Shown: piece after piece, positions 19,630 through 27,921 of the stretch
Layout of the letters: each line of letters starts with the position of its first letter
Numbering within the stretch: the first letter of the stretch is position 1
Source of the DNA: PWND01 sp964601515
Lineage (GTDB): Bacteria > Bacteroidota > Bacteroidia > Bacteroidales > UBA7960
Direction of reading: 5' to 3'
Length of the DNA: 43,067 bases
NCBI GenBank assembly: GCA_964601515.1
Contig: CAZRNU010000012.1
Location: forward strand, 1 to 43,067
Position numbers and translations under genes: made by a program
Notes under the pieces: model-generated
What the model was told of the DNA's origin: nothing
Databases searched by the model: none
The model's input: only the letters and a program-made list of their open reading frames with translations

Positions 19630-21536
19630 ATTGAAATTGTGAAATAGTTCTGTTTAAAACTAATCCTACTTAAATAAGCCATTGTTGCCTTTGTGCCTTT
19701 TAATCCAATACTGCCTAAATTCCAGCAACAATCTGGATGAGTCGAAACTTCATCTACACTTAGTGAATGTTTTGACGTTAATAACTCGTAATCATTTCCG
19801 GGCCATTGTCCTCTATCTCCAATTGTCAAACAATTTTCGCTGCCTGACAATTCATTACACCTCTTGACAACATTTAATTTTGAGGCTATATTTCTTACCA
19901 CCACATCAATCGAGTGACTTGATTCAAGCAGTTGCAGTTCTCCATCAGATGATGTAACAACAATGCTTTGAACAATCCCCTTAATTGTATTCCAATTCGA
20001 TGAGTCTGATGTAACTTCAATTGTCAGTTGAAAGGGACGTAGTTTAATTTTCAGATCTGGGTAAGGTAAATTAAGATTCTTTAATTCGGATTCTAAATCA
20101 ATGAGCTTTTTATTAGGCTCTAACTTTGTATTTGGACAATCATCATCATTTAATGTTCCAATATCTGAACCATTATAATACCCGATAATTATATTCTTCC
20201 AATATTGTTTGGGAAAATTTGAATTTCGAAGGGCATCCCTGACTGATTTTCCTCGACCTGTAGCAATACCAATAACTACACCACCTTTTAATAGTTTTAG
20301 TAATTCGCTCGCTACATCTTCAGCTAAACGATCAGAATATCTTTCATTATTTGAGCTTAGAGTTCCGTCATAATCAAATACTATTGAATAGAATTTCGTA
20401 TTAGTTAATTGATCTATGAACGAAGAGTATTTTTTTCTCCAAAAGGCCAACTCATTTATTTTTAATTGGTGTATTGAGGCCTTGTTTGTTTTTTTTAATA
20501 TGGAATACTCTTCAATCGCATTAAGTTTTACGCTGGTAAATTGCTTATAAAAAGAAGAATACTTCAAATGATATAATTTACTCCCAAAGTCAGGGACTCC
20601 TGGGCGACCTGGGTCTATGTTAAATGCTTCTCCCACAGCATTAACAAGATAATATGAGTTTATTAGTAATTCGATTGAAGAATTTGCTCCTTCTAAATCA
20701 CTTGATATTATTATGCGCGGGATATAAGCAGGGATAAGACCAAGTGTCTTTATGGCTATGTGGTTTTCTTCAGGTGTTACCAATGCTACAATAACAGAAT
20801 TCTCTTTTCTTTTGTCAAACCAATGGTGGCGACCGTGTCCAAAATTCCGGTAATCTGCTATCAATACGCTACCTAAAGCAGCTTCAGTAAATTTTGACTC
20901 TAAGTCGTATGCTACAGCTGTTCCCCATCCACCATATAAAACTGTTGTTGAAGTATCATTTTTAAAATTACTCGCGAAATCGCTTATTTTCGCTTTAAAG
21001 GCTGCTGAAACTGCTGATGCTTTATTCATGAAATTCACATTTCCAGAGGCTTTTGCAAATATTGCAAAGAATGCAGTCAAAGAATTTGTAGCTAAAAATC
21101 CATCCTTCTTTGTAGGTATATCAAATTCTATTCCCTTGCTAACAGAAAAAGAATTTGCTAACTTTGTAAGAGGCGCATTTTTTCGCATGCAAACCGTGGT
21201 TATATCGTTTGCCTTATTCTCAATTGCAATTTTGAACGCAAACAATATATCGTTATTCCTTCCGCTTGAACTAATGAATAACACTTTTGCTTCTCTTAGT
21301 GCAAATCTTGAATAATATAGGTCTAACGGAGTTATCGCTTTAGCAATATTGCCAAGACTTTGGTAAATTGATGCCACAAAGGTACATGCGCTTAGTGATC
21401 CCCCTGAACCAACAATAAAGATAGGTTTGCTTGTATCACGAAAAACCTGTGACTGAACAGAATCAGTATCCTGTTCCAAAGCCCAATTTATCGTAGCAAA
21501 ACTTTCTTCAATTTCCTTTTTAAACGGTTTCCCCAT
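19626..21536 (-). CDS. SIS (sugar isomerase) - HAD phosphatase fusion
   Basis: This 636-residue protein has two domains. Residues 1-330 form a SIS phosphosugar-binding domain with IVGSGGSLSAC (41-51), LFISSSGRNND (86-96) and a second half-site around GWGTAVAYDLESKF and HGRHHWF. Residues about 380-636 are an HAD phosphatase: motif I DYDGTL (388-393), motif II IATGRG (424-429), a motif III lysine near residue 553 or 558, and motif IV GDRGQWPGND (573-582). A large cap between motifs II and III suggests type IIB, as in sugar phosphatases. The fusion should bind and then dephosphorylate or isomerise a phosphosugar. It is the first gene of the five-gene operon; no clear TAnnTTTG element was found before it. 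Confidence 0.85.
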   Translation of the reverse strand: MGKPFKKEIEESFATINWALEQDTDSVQSQVFRDTSKPIFIVGSGGSLSACTFVASIYQSLGNIAKAITPLDLYYSRFALREAKVLFISSSGRNNDILFAFKIAIENKANDITTVCMRKNAPLTKLANSFSVSKGIEFDIPTKKDGFLATNSLTAFFAIFAKASGNVNFMNKASAVSAAFKAKISDFASNFKNDTSTTVLYGGWGTAVAYDLESKFTEAALGSVLIADYRNFGHGRHHWFDKRKENSVIVALVTPEENHIAIKTLGLIPAYIPRIIISSDLEGANSSIELLINSYYLVNAVGEAFNIDPGRPGVPDFGSKLYHLKYSSFYKQFTSVKLNAIEEYSILKKTNKASIHQLKINELAFWRKKYSSFIDQLTNTKFYSIVFDYDGTLSSNNERYSDRLAEDVASELLKLLKGGVVIGIATGRGKSVRDALRNSNFPKQYWKNIIIGYYNGSDIGTLNDDDCPNTKLEPNKKLIDLESELKNLNLPYPDLKIKLRPFQLTIEVTSDSSNWNTIKGIVQSIVVTSSDGELQLLESSHSIDVVVRNIASKLNVVKRCNELSGSENCLTIGDRGQWPGNDYELLTSKHSLSVDEVSTHPDCCWNLGSIGLKGTKATMAYLSRISFKQNYFTISI

Positions 21537-21978
21537 ATTGGTCTTATTGCAACTGCACTGTTTCCAGTACTGTGAGTCTCACTATTATCCTTACCTACTT
21601 GCTCTCTTTAATTCTTTTTTTTCACCAAAGAGTCAGGCAGCTAAATTAAATTAAATTTCTGTATTATCTTAACCATAGAAGAAGAAAGTGTGGGATTATT
21701 TGTCGATCGTTTTGCTTATTCTGAGTTAAAATCTCTTTGGCAATTGCCAATGGTATTTAATTTGTTTCAATACAAATAACCTCTCCAATTAATATTCAAT
21801 TTCACTTTGTATGATTAAGGTTATATGGCTGATTTTACAATTCACGAAGGCTCTAGCTAAAACTCAATTTTAGTTTTCAAAAATCTGCGAATGTGCTTTT
21901 GGTTGGTTAACTGCTTCGATCACTCTTTGGATTGGGAGGTACATTAAAGTTTTATTAATGTAGTATCCTGCATTATTG
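21537..21978 (-). other. Intergenic stretch between the SIS-HAD operon and the Nmad2 gene
   Basis: This 442-bp, very A+T-rich stretch has no credible gene on either strand and no tRNA-like fold. It should contain the promoter of the SIS-HAD operon, but no clear Bacteroidota -7 box is visible in the first 200 bp. Confidence 0.6.
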
Positions 21979-22674
21979 TCAGCATAATGTTTCTTCTTTT
22001 TCGTCTTCTTCATTTTCTATTTTCTCTATCGCACAAGCTAAAAATTCATCATCTGATAACTCTTTGTCAAATACCCATCTCATTTGAGGTTCAGCGTATA
22101 ATTTGTTTTTCTCAAATTGCCCAATCCATTTTTCAAATTCTTGTATGAGATCTGTTCTCTCAATTTTCTTATGTCCTCGATTTTTCTTTACTAGTTCAAC
22201 TAATTCTACCGGAAGTTGCTTCGGCTCTATACCAAAGTAGTAAAAGTGCTTAGATAATAAAGAGTATTGGCCACCTAAATCAATAAGTCTATTCCCTTCA
22301 TTGTGAACACTTTTTCTGATTGACGGACTGAGAGCCTTAGAATAGTCATAAATGCAATCACCAACATGTAGCCGCCAGTTTTTCGCTTTCCAATTCGGAA
22401 TCTTATTTTTCAATTTGTAGTTACAATATTCGTCATATTCCTTCAATGTTTTCTTGTCGGTAATCTTCATAGCATAAACAATTCTACCAGAAAAGTCATA
22501 TATTTTTCCATCCTCAAGTTTAGCGTTTTTGGAACCTGTCCCAATTACCCAGTCACCTATTTGAGCTTTTCGTCTTATTGCAGGCTTGCAAATTGTCAAT
22601 GTGCAAACTTGCCAAAACGGATTGGGTGCCGCTCCATCATCAATTTTCAATATGTATGAATAAATTTTTGTCAT
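21979..22674 (-). CDS. Nmad2-domain protein (nucleotide-modification-associated domain 2)
   Basis: This 231-residue protein opens with MTKIYSYILKIDDGAAPNPF, then CTLTICKPAIRR and GDWVIGTGS. That is the characteristic Nmad2 N-terminus, a family predicted from genome context to act in modified-base DNA systems. The domain spans about residues 1-175, including a conserved NWRLHVGDCIYDYS region. The acidic C-terminus (EKIENEEDEKEE) is extra. I chose ATG 22674 because the family begins at MTKIY; an in-frame ATG at 22698 would add MSVKYKSP. It is separated from the SIS-HAD operon by 442 bp but lies in the same orientation and the same IS-bounded segment, so it may belong to the same island. Confidence 0.75.
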   Translation of the reverse strand: MTKIYSYILKIDDGAAPNPFWQVCTLTICKPAIRRKAQIGDWVIGTGSKNAKLEDGKIYDFSGRIVYAMKITDKKTLKEYDEYCNYKLKNKIPNWKAKNWRLHVGDCIYDYSKALSPSIRKSVHNEGNRLIDLGGQYSLLSKHFYYFGIEPKQLPVELVELVKKNRGHKKIERTDLIQEFEKWIGQFEKNKLYAEPQMRWVFDKELSDDEFLACAIEKIENEEDEKEETLC

Positions 22675-22732
22675 TGGGCTTTTGTATTTTACACTCACTA
22701 CTTACTTTTACTATTTTTAAGGCGTTCGCAGA

Positions 22733-22740
22733 CAAATTTA
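22733..22740 (-). promoter_or_regulatory. Bacteroidota -7 element for the Nmad2 gene
   Basis: The minus strand reads TAAATTTG, matching TAnnTTTG. The predicted start is near 22726, giving a leader of about 50 nt to ATG 22674. No strong -33 TTTG is seen. Confidence 0.4.
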
Positions 22741-22836
22741 ATAAGAAAAGGTGATTGTTCGACTGCCTGAATGCTTTTCTTGATAAAAAAGAATTACCGA
22801 ATAACCATTTAGTAGAGTTTAACACTGCTTTTTTTA

Positions 22837-22975
22837 ATAATCCGGACTAAAGTAGGCCTCCCATTCCGGAGCAAAGTAGGCCACTTTTGGCACTAATTTG
22901 TCAGCTATTATAGGGTCAGGGAAATTGACATTAACAATTTGAAACTGACATTCCGGCAGAAAGTAGGCCACTTTA
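22837..22975 (-). mobile_element. IS21-like terminal repeats (left end of a 4.9-kb segment)
   Basis: Three units occur. TAATCCGGACTAAAGTAGGCC (from 22837) and ATTCCGGAGCAAAGTAGGCC (from 22863) form one block; ATTCCGGCAGAAAGTAGGCC lies near 22950. The first 47 bp are a near-perfect inverted copy of 27695-27740, with about 41 identical positions and one indel. Arrays of such units mark the ends of IS21-family elements in Bacteroidota. No istA/istB gene is present between the two ends. Confidence 0.6.
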
Positions 22976-23104
22976 AAGTGATTAAGAAGAGTTAGGTTTT
23001 GAGAAAAATACACCTCCAAAAATGGCTAACAAAACAATCACTATGCTACAACTTTGTTGAGTATAATAGTTAAAAGAAAAGGGGCTTTTAAATCTCGCAC
23101 AAAT

Positions 23105-23214
23105 AAGTTCACTTGTCTCGGGATCTTTTAGAGATAACGAGATGGCTCACATTAAAAAGTTCACTTGACGCGGGATATCGAAAATATAACGAGAGAGCTC
23201 ACACTAAAAAGTTC
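23105..23214. repeat. 52-bp imperfect tandem repeat, 2.1 copies
   Basis: AAGTTCACTT begins at 23105 and again at 23157, and AAGTTC recurs at 23209, giving a 52-bp period. Both full units contain CGGGAT, then AACGAGA, then GCTCACA(T/C)TAAAA. The function is unknown; clustered operator-like sites or a decayed element are possible. The following stretch, 23215-23750, contains nothing that I can support. Confidence 0.6.
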
Positions 23215-23754
23215 GAAGCACGCACTAAGAAATTCAATCCTAATTTTGAAGTAATCCTAATCTGAAAAATTATGTGAGCCAGTAGTATCAGCATCCATCT
23301 AAACTTTAGTCACCATTAAATTAATCGTGGTTAATAAATTCAAATTGAAAAATTAAACACAATTCAGATAGCCTATGGATCTAAATTCGGGACTCTTTAT
23401 GTCACCAGCCCTCCATATGCAAGGGCATGCGCTGCGTTGCAGCAGAGGTTATTGTATAAGTGTGGAACTTATAGCGTTTCTTCCTCAGCTGTACAGTGCT
23501 CAACCCTTTCCAGCATCTGCATAAGCAGCCTTCTAAGGTTGGCTTTCCAATTGGCAATTATATCACTAGTCTTAATCGGAGAATATAATTCAAAAACCAG
23601 AAAACCCGGAATGGAAAACAGACAGTCCTTCGTGTTAATCTTTTTAAATTGAGTTTAAATCCGAAATCGCAAATCCGCAATTGTCAGCCATGCGGCCTGA
23701 GCATTTGAGAAATAATATTTGTGACATTAAATGTCGAATCTGGTTTTGCAGAGA

Positions 23755-23783
23755 CCTTCCGGGTTGAAAATAAACCTGGAAGG
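23755..23783. terminator. Strong hairpin
   Basis: CCTTCCGGGTT and AACCTGGAAGG form an 11-bp stem with one G-T pair around a 7-nt loop. There is no U tract on either side, so it may be part of a structured remnant rather than a terminator. Confidence 0.35.
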
Positions 23784-23824
23784 ACATTACTTCAAAAGCT
23801 AAACAAGGATTACTTCAAACAAGA

Positions 23825-23870
23825 AGACCTAACAAGTTGGAAGAAAACTTGTTAGGTCTCTTTTTGTTTA
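23825..23870 (+). terminator. Rho-independent terminator
   Basis: AGACCTAACAAGTT (23825-23838) and AACTTGTTAGGTCT (23846-23859) form a perfect 14-bp stem with a 7-nt loop, followed on the plus strand by CTTTTTGTTT. No plus-strand gene ends here. It may be left over from a lost gene, or may serve as a second stop for the leftward operon. Confidence 0.65.
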
Positions 23871-24046
23871 CCGGGGGAAGAAGCATAGAGTATTACTGAG
23901 AAATGTGTGTTAACAAAGGTGTAGCACTTTTCAGTAATATAAGAACTCTCCCGAATTCTCGGGATGTATGTGAGACTCTGTGTATTACCCTGCCGGGCGA
24001 TTCTTTTGCTTTGCTGTTGGCTTGTGCATGGGCTGACAAGTGGGTT

Positions 24047-24081
24047 AAAAAAAAGGCTGCCGGTGCCGGCAGCCTTTTTTT
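24047..24081. terminator. Bidirectional rho-independent terminator
   Basis: GGCTGCCGG (24055-24063) and CCGGCAGCC (24066-24074) form a perfect G+C-rich stem, flanked by eight A residues on the left and seven T residues on the right. It lies 13 bp beyond the stop codon of the minus-strand gene at 24094, so it is very likely that operon's terminator. Confidence 0.85.
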
Positions 24082-24093
24082 GGGAAGTCCCTG

Positions 24094-25020
24094 TTACCCG
24101 GCGGCGGGCAACGGGGTTAGGGCAAAGGTGTATTCGAGCGATTCATCTGCAGCTATGCTTACAGGGATATTGGCGGGTACCATATAGCCCGGGGCAAAGC
24201 AACGCAGGTTGTAGTTGCCGGTACCGAGCCCTTCAAAAAAGAACAAGCCATCGGCATCGGTTTCAGTAAGTGAGCCCTGCTCAACCAGCCCCACCGAAGC
24301 TCCGGCTATGGGCTGCCCGGTAAGGGCATCGGTAACGCTTCCGCTTATATCGGCTGTGTCGTCGGCTGCTGCCGGCTTTCGGCGGCCGGTTTTGCGGCGC
24401 AGCGTTGTGTACTCAGCATATAATGCTGGATGGGCAGCCCTGCTCATGTTAACAAAGTGGTCGCACTGATCGGCAAACAGCTTGTGGGCTGATGTTAACA
24501 GTGTTTTCAGACCCACACGGTTAACCTTGCGGCTGTTCATAGCTATGCTGGTTTCGCCGATCATAGCGCCGTATTCACTTACCATCAGGTTGTATGCCGC
24601 TACATCGTCTGCATTTAGTCCCAGGCCGGATGCATCGGGAGTAATTTCAGCCAATTTTACCGACAATTGCTGTGCCAACTGATACAGCGAAAGGTAGTTG
24701 GACTTAGTCAACATGCTGCGGTACTGTCTTACTTCGGCAAGCAGGGCTTCGTTGTTGTTGCGCGTGGCAATCACTATTATAACACCGCTCAACCGCACAA
24801 ATGCTGCCTTCAGATTGTCGCGAAGGCCTTTGCGGGTTGCATAAACCGGCGTAAGCGGCTGCGTAAGCTGCACACTAAGCTCATTTAACTGATCGGTGAT
24901 GGAGCCAATAGCGCTAAGCATGGCTTCAGCCTCGGGCTTTTGATTAAAAGCTTCCGGGTACTTTGTCAGTACCTGATAAAGGTCTTTATATCTGTGAATT
25001 CTCGATAAAAATTGTGTCAT
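24094..25020 (-). CDS. Helical protein with C-terminal carboxypeptidase-regulatory-like domain
   Basis: This 308-residue protein has two parts. Residues 1-210 are mostly helical with no signal peptide and no recognised motif. After a basic linker (RRKTGRRKPAA), residues about 225-305 form a CarboxypepD_reg-like beta sandwich: ISGSVTDALTGQPIAGASVG, then TETDADGLFFFEGLGTGNYN. This fold is common in Bacteroidota as a surface or protein-interaction module, but here it is apparently cytoplasmic. G+C content is visibly higher than in the flanking islands. It ends at a strong terminator and lies 300 bp downstream of the ImmA/PIN operon, so co-transcription is uncertain. The function is unknown. Confidence 0.8.
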   Translation of the reverse strand: MTQFLSRIHRYKDLYQVLTKYPEAFNQKPEAEAMLSAIGSITDQLNELSVQLTQPLTPVYATRKGLRDNLKAAFVRLSGVIIVIATRNNNEALLAEVRQYRSMLTKSNYLSLYQLAQQLSVKLAEITPDASGLGLNADDVAAYNLMVSEYGAMIGETSIAMNSRKVNRVGLKTLLTSAHKLFADQCDHFVNMSRAAHPALYAEYTTLRRKTGRRKPAAADDTADISGSVTDALTGQPIAGASVGLVEQGSLTETDADGLFFFEGLGTGNYNLRCFAPGYMVPANIPVSIAADESLEYTFALTPLPAAG

Positions 25021-25320
25021 TTTCTTGAAATTTTAGAGGTTTCAGGCATGCCGGTTGCACGCTGCACTGTTTTGCTTTTTTTTATCTGCAAACGTGCGGC
25101 CGGTGTGCCGGGTAGCTCAGCAATTTTCAGGTTTGTGGTGAGAGCAGTTCGCACCCATACTGTTTTGCATACACTACCCTGCCAGTGGCACAGGTAAATA
25201 CTAAATGAAAATGGGGGTGGCAGCCTGGTCTGAAACATGGGTTCAGAAGCGTGGCAGGGAGAATCCTGCTGTTTCCGGTTAAGGAAACGAAAAGGCAATG
25301 GAAATGCCGGCTGCCGGTAG
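25021..25320 (-). other. 300-bp G+C-rich intergenic stretch
   Basis: Short reading frames exist here on both strands but overlap each other and lack family-like sequence. They look like by-products of high G+C content. No promoter or RNA gene was recognised. Confidence 0.5.
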
Positions 25321-25647
25321 TTAGGCGGCCAGCGGAGGCGAAAGGCCGGGCGAATCTTTGCTTAGCCTCCGGAAGGTATATATGCGCCGATCGGGGCAAT
25401 ATGAATATCGCGAAAGCGGCAGGTCGTACCGCGGATCTGCTAAAATAAAGGCTATTACCGGTAATACCACAACATGAAAACCTATGTTGAGTATGTGCCG
25501 GCCTGTGTGCGACTCGCTGTAATGCTCAAGTACCAGCTCCACCTCTTCGATGGTAAACAGTCCTTCTGATTCGCTCCTTAAATATTCAGCAAGTTCAGGT
25601 GACATTACCTCTGTATTGATGTTTTTCCTTTTCTTCCAGAATTTCAT
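25321..25647 (-). CDS. Small hypothetical protein in the ImmA/PIN operon
   Basis: This 108-residue protein has a basic N-terminus (MKFWKKRKNINTE), an acidic helical centre (ESEGLFTIEEVELVLEHYSE) and a hydrophobic stretch (HILNIGFHVVVLPVIAFILA, about residues 50-69) that could be a single membrane segment. The C-terminus is basic and proline-containing. Its start overlaps the stop of the PIN-like gene by 4 bp (ATGA), which supports translation. The family is not recognised. Confidence 0.55.
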   Translation of the reverse strand: MKFWKKRKNINTEVMSPELAEYLRSESEGLFTIEEVELVLEHYSESHTGRHILNIGFHVVVLPVIAFILADPRYDLPLSRYSYCPDRRIYTFRRLSKDSPGLSPPLAA

Positions 25648-26159
25648 GCTATGGACGATTTATAGGTGGCTGGCCATAATTCTGCCGGTAACTTTTCGGG
25701 AGGGTCAAAACCTGTCATTTTCCCTGAACTACGCATGATCTCATAATAACAATCGGTAGCAGTGGTAAGGGATACGATTCCTGTATACACCATATGGCCG
25801 AACAGATCAAAGTATGGCAACACTTTTATACCTGTTTCAGAGGCTATTTTCCTGACTGTAAGATCGGATGTAATGAGTGTGCAGCCGCAGTGCCCGGCCA
25901 TGATCAGCACTGAGCAGTCGGTAAGAATGGTGGAAGTGTACTGTCCTTTCAGCCTCAGCATTTGTAAATATTGGTGATCGTCGGGCTGAAGCTGCTGAAT
26001 GAATGAGTAAGGCTCTGCATTGGCCTGAGGAAGAAAAGCATTTCGGAAAGCAAACGTAGTTGTACTTACAAGCAGCCCTGAATGCTCCATTCTGGCAAGC
26101 ATGCCATATTGGTGCAGATCCCGGAGGGCTGATGCATCAAGCATTACATTTAAAGTCAT
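25644..26159 (-). CDS. PIN-like domain protein, probable toxin partner
   Basis: This 171-residue protein has a PIN-like layout. A first-strand acidic residue occurs in MLDASAL (D8), then TDCSVLIMAG (D81), then LITSDLTVRKIASETGIKVL (D99), which matches the third and fourth acidic positions of PIN ribonucleases. The conserved central glutamate is not obvious. PIN proteins cleave RNA with two metal ions. The gene overlaps the XRE-ImmA gene by 4 bp, the usual layout for a PIN-like effector regulated by an ImmA/IrrE protease-repressor. The divergent second motif leaves activity uncertain. Confidence 0.6.
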   Translation of the reverse strand: MTLNVMLDASALRDLHQYGMLARMEHSGLLVSTTTFAFRNAFLPQANAEPYSFIQQLQPDDHQYLQMLRLKGQYTSTILTDCSVLIMAGHCGCTLITSDLTVRKIASETGIKVLPYFDLFGHMVYTGIVSLTTATDCYYEIMRSSGKMTGFDPPEKLPAELWPATYKSSIA

Positions 26160-27202
26160 TGAGTATAGTGTTTAATAAATAAATCAAGACTGAGCTCAGC
26201 AAGCGCAGCCCCTTTGTTTAGTGTAATATATCCCTCGTAGAGTGCTCTTAACATCAACTGATCAAACCGCATGGGCAGGTCGGTGCTGGTGTTGCTACCT
26301 ATGTGCATTTCGAGCGGGTCGGTAAGCACATAATTGCGCATGCCGGTCAGGTATGCATTGGGCAAAATGCCAAGATTATAGGCCCGCATAATAAATGCAT
26401 AGGCCGAAATGCCGTATTTGTCCTTGGCCAGATGCAGTTCGAGCGGTGCAAAGCGGGTGCGGTACTGCCCCCAGGTTTCAAAAAATACATCGCGGGGTAT
26501 AAGCATGGCTCCGGCAAACCAGTGGCACATGCGCTCTTTTTCCTTTTTGGTGAGCGATTTGTCAAACTTAAATAAAAGATGTGCCAGTTCGTGCAGGGCG
26601 GTAAACCTGCGGCGTTCGGTGGTGGCCCCGGCGTTTACCACTACTATGGGAACGCCGCTGTTGGTGTAGGCCGAATAACCTTCAAAGTCTTTGGTAAAGG
26701 GCTCGAGGTCTATCACCCTTACCCCCTGCTCCTCAAGCAGGGTCATAACACTGCCTATGGGGTGACTGCCCATGTTCCAGGCCCGGCGTACTTCAATGGC
26801 AGCCTCTTCAACATCCTGATTTGTGCTTATATACATCCCCTCAACCGGCGATTTAAAAACCGGCGAGGCATGGGTGAGTTTTTCGAGTTCAAGGTAACGC
26901 TCTACCTTACTTATAATAGTGTATTTCAGTTTTTCTTCGGTTTTAACGCCCATGGCGGCATTGGCCCTGAACTCTTCGTTATGCAGCGTAACCGAAACCG
27001 GTGAGTAAAAGAAGTCGAGTGGCTGATCAAGTGCTTCTGCAAGTTTTTCGGCAACCTCGGGCCTGGGCAGCATTTCGCCCCGCTCATATTTGGCTATGGC
27101 AGTTTTTTGTACCAGCCCGCCCAGGCGGGCCACCAGTTCATCCTGCGATAATCCTGCCTGCTTGCGGGCACTGACTAATCGGTTTCCAAATGTTGCATTC
27201 AT
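26156..27202 (-). CDS. XRE-ImmA/IrrE family metallopeptidase-regulator
   Basis: This 348-residue protein starts with an XRE DNA-binding domain (residues 5-65: RLVSARKQAGLSQDELVARL, then TAIAKYERGEMLPRPEV). A COG2856 ImmA/IrrE zinc-peptidase domain follows, with HELAH at 204-208 and the downstream conserved segment CHWFAGAMLIPRDVF. Such proteins repress their own operon and relieve repression by proteolysis under stress. The start at 27202 is set by a strong promoter at 27250-27281; the in-frame ATG at 27271 lies inside that promoter. It is the first gene of an operon with the PIN-like gene and the 108-residue gene, which suggests a toxin-antitoxin-like or prophage-style stress switch. Confidence 0.9.
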   Translation of the reverse strand: MNATFGNRLVSARKQAGLSQDELVARLGGLVQKTAIAKYERGEMLPRPEVAEKLAEALDQPLDFFYSPVSVTLHNEEFRANAAMGVKTEEKLKYTIISKVERYLELEKLTHASPVFKSPVEGMYISTNQDVEEAAIEVRRAWNMGSHPIGSVMTLLEEQGVRVIDLEPFTKDFEGYSAYTNSGVPIVVVNAGATTERRRFTALHELAHLLFKFDKSLTKKEKERMCHWFAGAMLIPRDVFFETWGQYRTRFAPLELHLAKDKYGISAYAFIMRAYNLGILPNAYLTGMRNYVLTDPLEMHIGSNTSTDLPMRFDQLMLRALYEGYITLNKGAALAELSLDLFIKHYTQ

Positions 27203-27249
27203 ACTTCTTACTTTTAATTCATTCAATAATTCATGGTGTTCACGCTCTG

Positions 27250-27281
27250 CAAATATACAATGTTTGTGCACTCATGTCAAA
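27250..27281 (-). promoter_or_regulatory. Bacteroidota promoter for the XRE-ImmA operon
   Basis: On the minus strand, TTTG (27281-27278), a 20-bp spacer and TATATTTG (27257-27250) match the -33/-7 consensus well. Transcription should start near 27244, leaving a leader of about 40 nt to ATG 27202. Confidence 0.7.
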
Positions 27282-27565
27282 CTATTTTTTCACCACATAT
27301 TAACAACATGGCCGGAAATTCTGTGAATAAAAATTCTTACATAACTGCATATCAATACTATACAATCACTTTTAATTGTTGATAACTCTCACTAAAAACT
27401 TGATTTTTTGCAATAATTTCATTATATACGGGCCCTTTTCTTTATCCTGCAGGGGCATTGTGGGGCTATTTATGGTAAAGAAAGTAGAAATGAACACCTT
27501 ATTTTATATGCAAGCGAGGTTTTTAGCGAATAGAAATAAATGGGGTAGCTTGCTTTGGGCACGAA

Positions 27566-27742
27566 TGGGTGGCCTGGTTTGCTCCGGAATATTCAACATC
27601 AGATGAAGATTAACCTGCACTCCATTTAAACTCTATTCAAATGCCTTTTAAATGTGATTAAAATGTGATTTGAAGAGCAGGGTGGTTGGGGTGGGTGGTC
27701 TACTTTGCTCCGGAATTGTGGCATACTTTAGTCCGGATTATG
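27566..27742 (+). mobile_element. IS21-like terminal repeats (right end of the 4.9-kb segment)
   Basis: Units GGTGGCCTGGTTTGCTCCGG (27569-27588), GGTGGTCTACTTTGCTCCGG (from 27695) and GTGGCATACTTTAGTCCGG (from 27718) face outward. The last block is the inverse of 22837-22883. The gap between the XRE-ImmA promoter and the HNH gene (27282-27921) contains only these repeats and no gene. Confidence 0.6.
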
Positions 27743-27921
27743 CATTTGGGCGGATAAACCAGATCGCCGCCCGGTGTTTGTTTTTTTGTTTTATCATCAT
27801 TTCAATTTGCTAAATCGCTCCGGCCATCAGTGTAACCAGTCAGTCAGATTCTTTGACAAGGGTTGGTTGGCGGCTTGGCTTGGGGGGCTTTGGGAATGTG
27901 TGTGGCTGTGAAGGGTTGGCA

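Noticed and set aside
23437..23652. 71-codon plus-strand frame in the gene-free stretch
   Set aside because: No motif, no promoter, no conserved-looking composition; surrounded by decayed repeats.
25017..25399. Two overlapping minus-strand frames of about 90 codons between the CarboxypepD_reg-like gene and the 108-residue gene
   Set aside because: They overlap each other and adjacent genes, show low-complexity composition typical of G+C-rich shadow frames, and have no recognisable family.
27203..27271. Longer N-terminus for the XRE-ImmA protein
   Set aside because: The extra codons include the -7 promoter element, and XRE homology begins at the later ATG.
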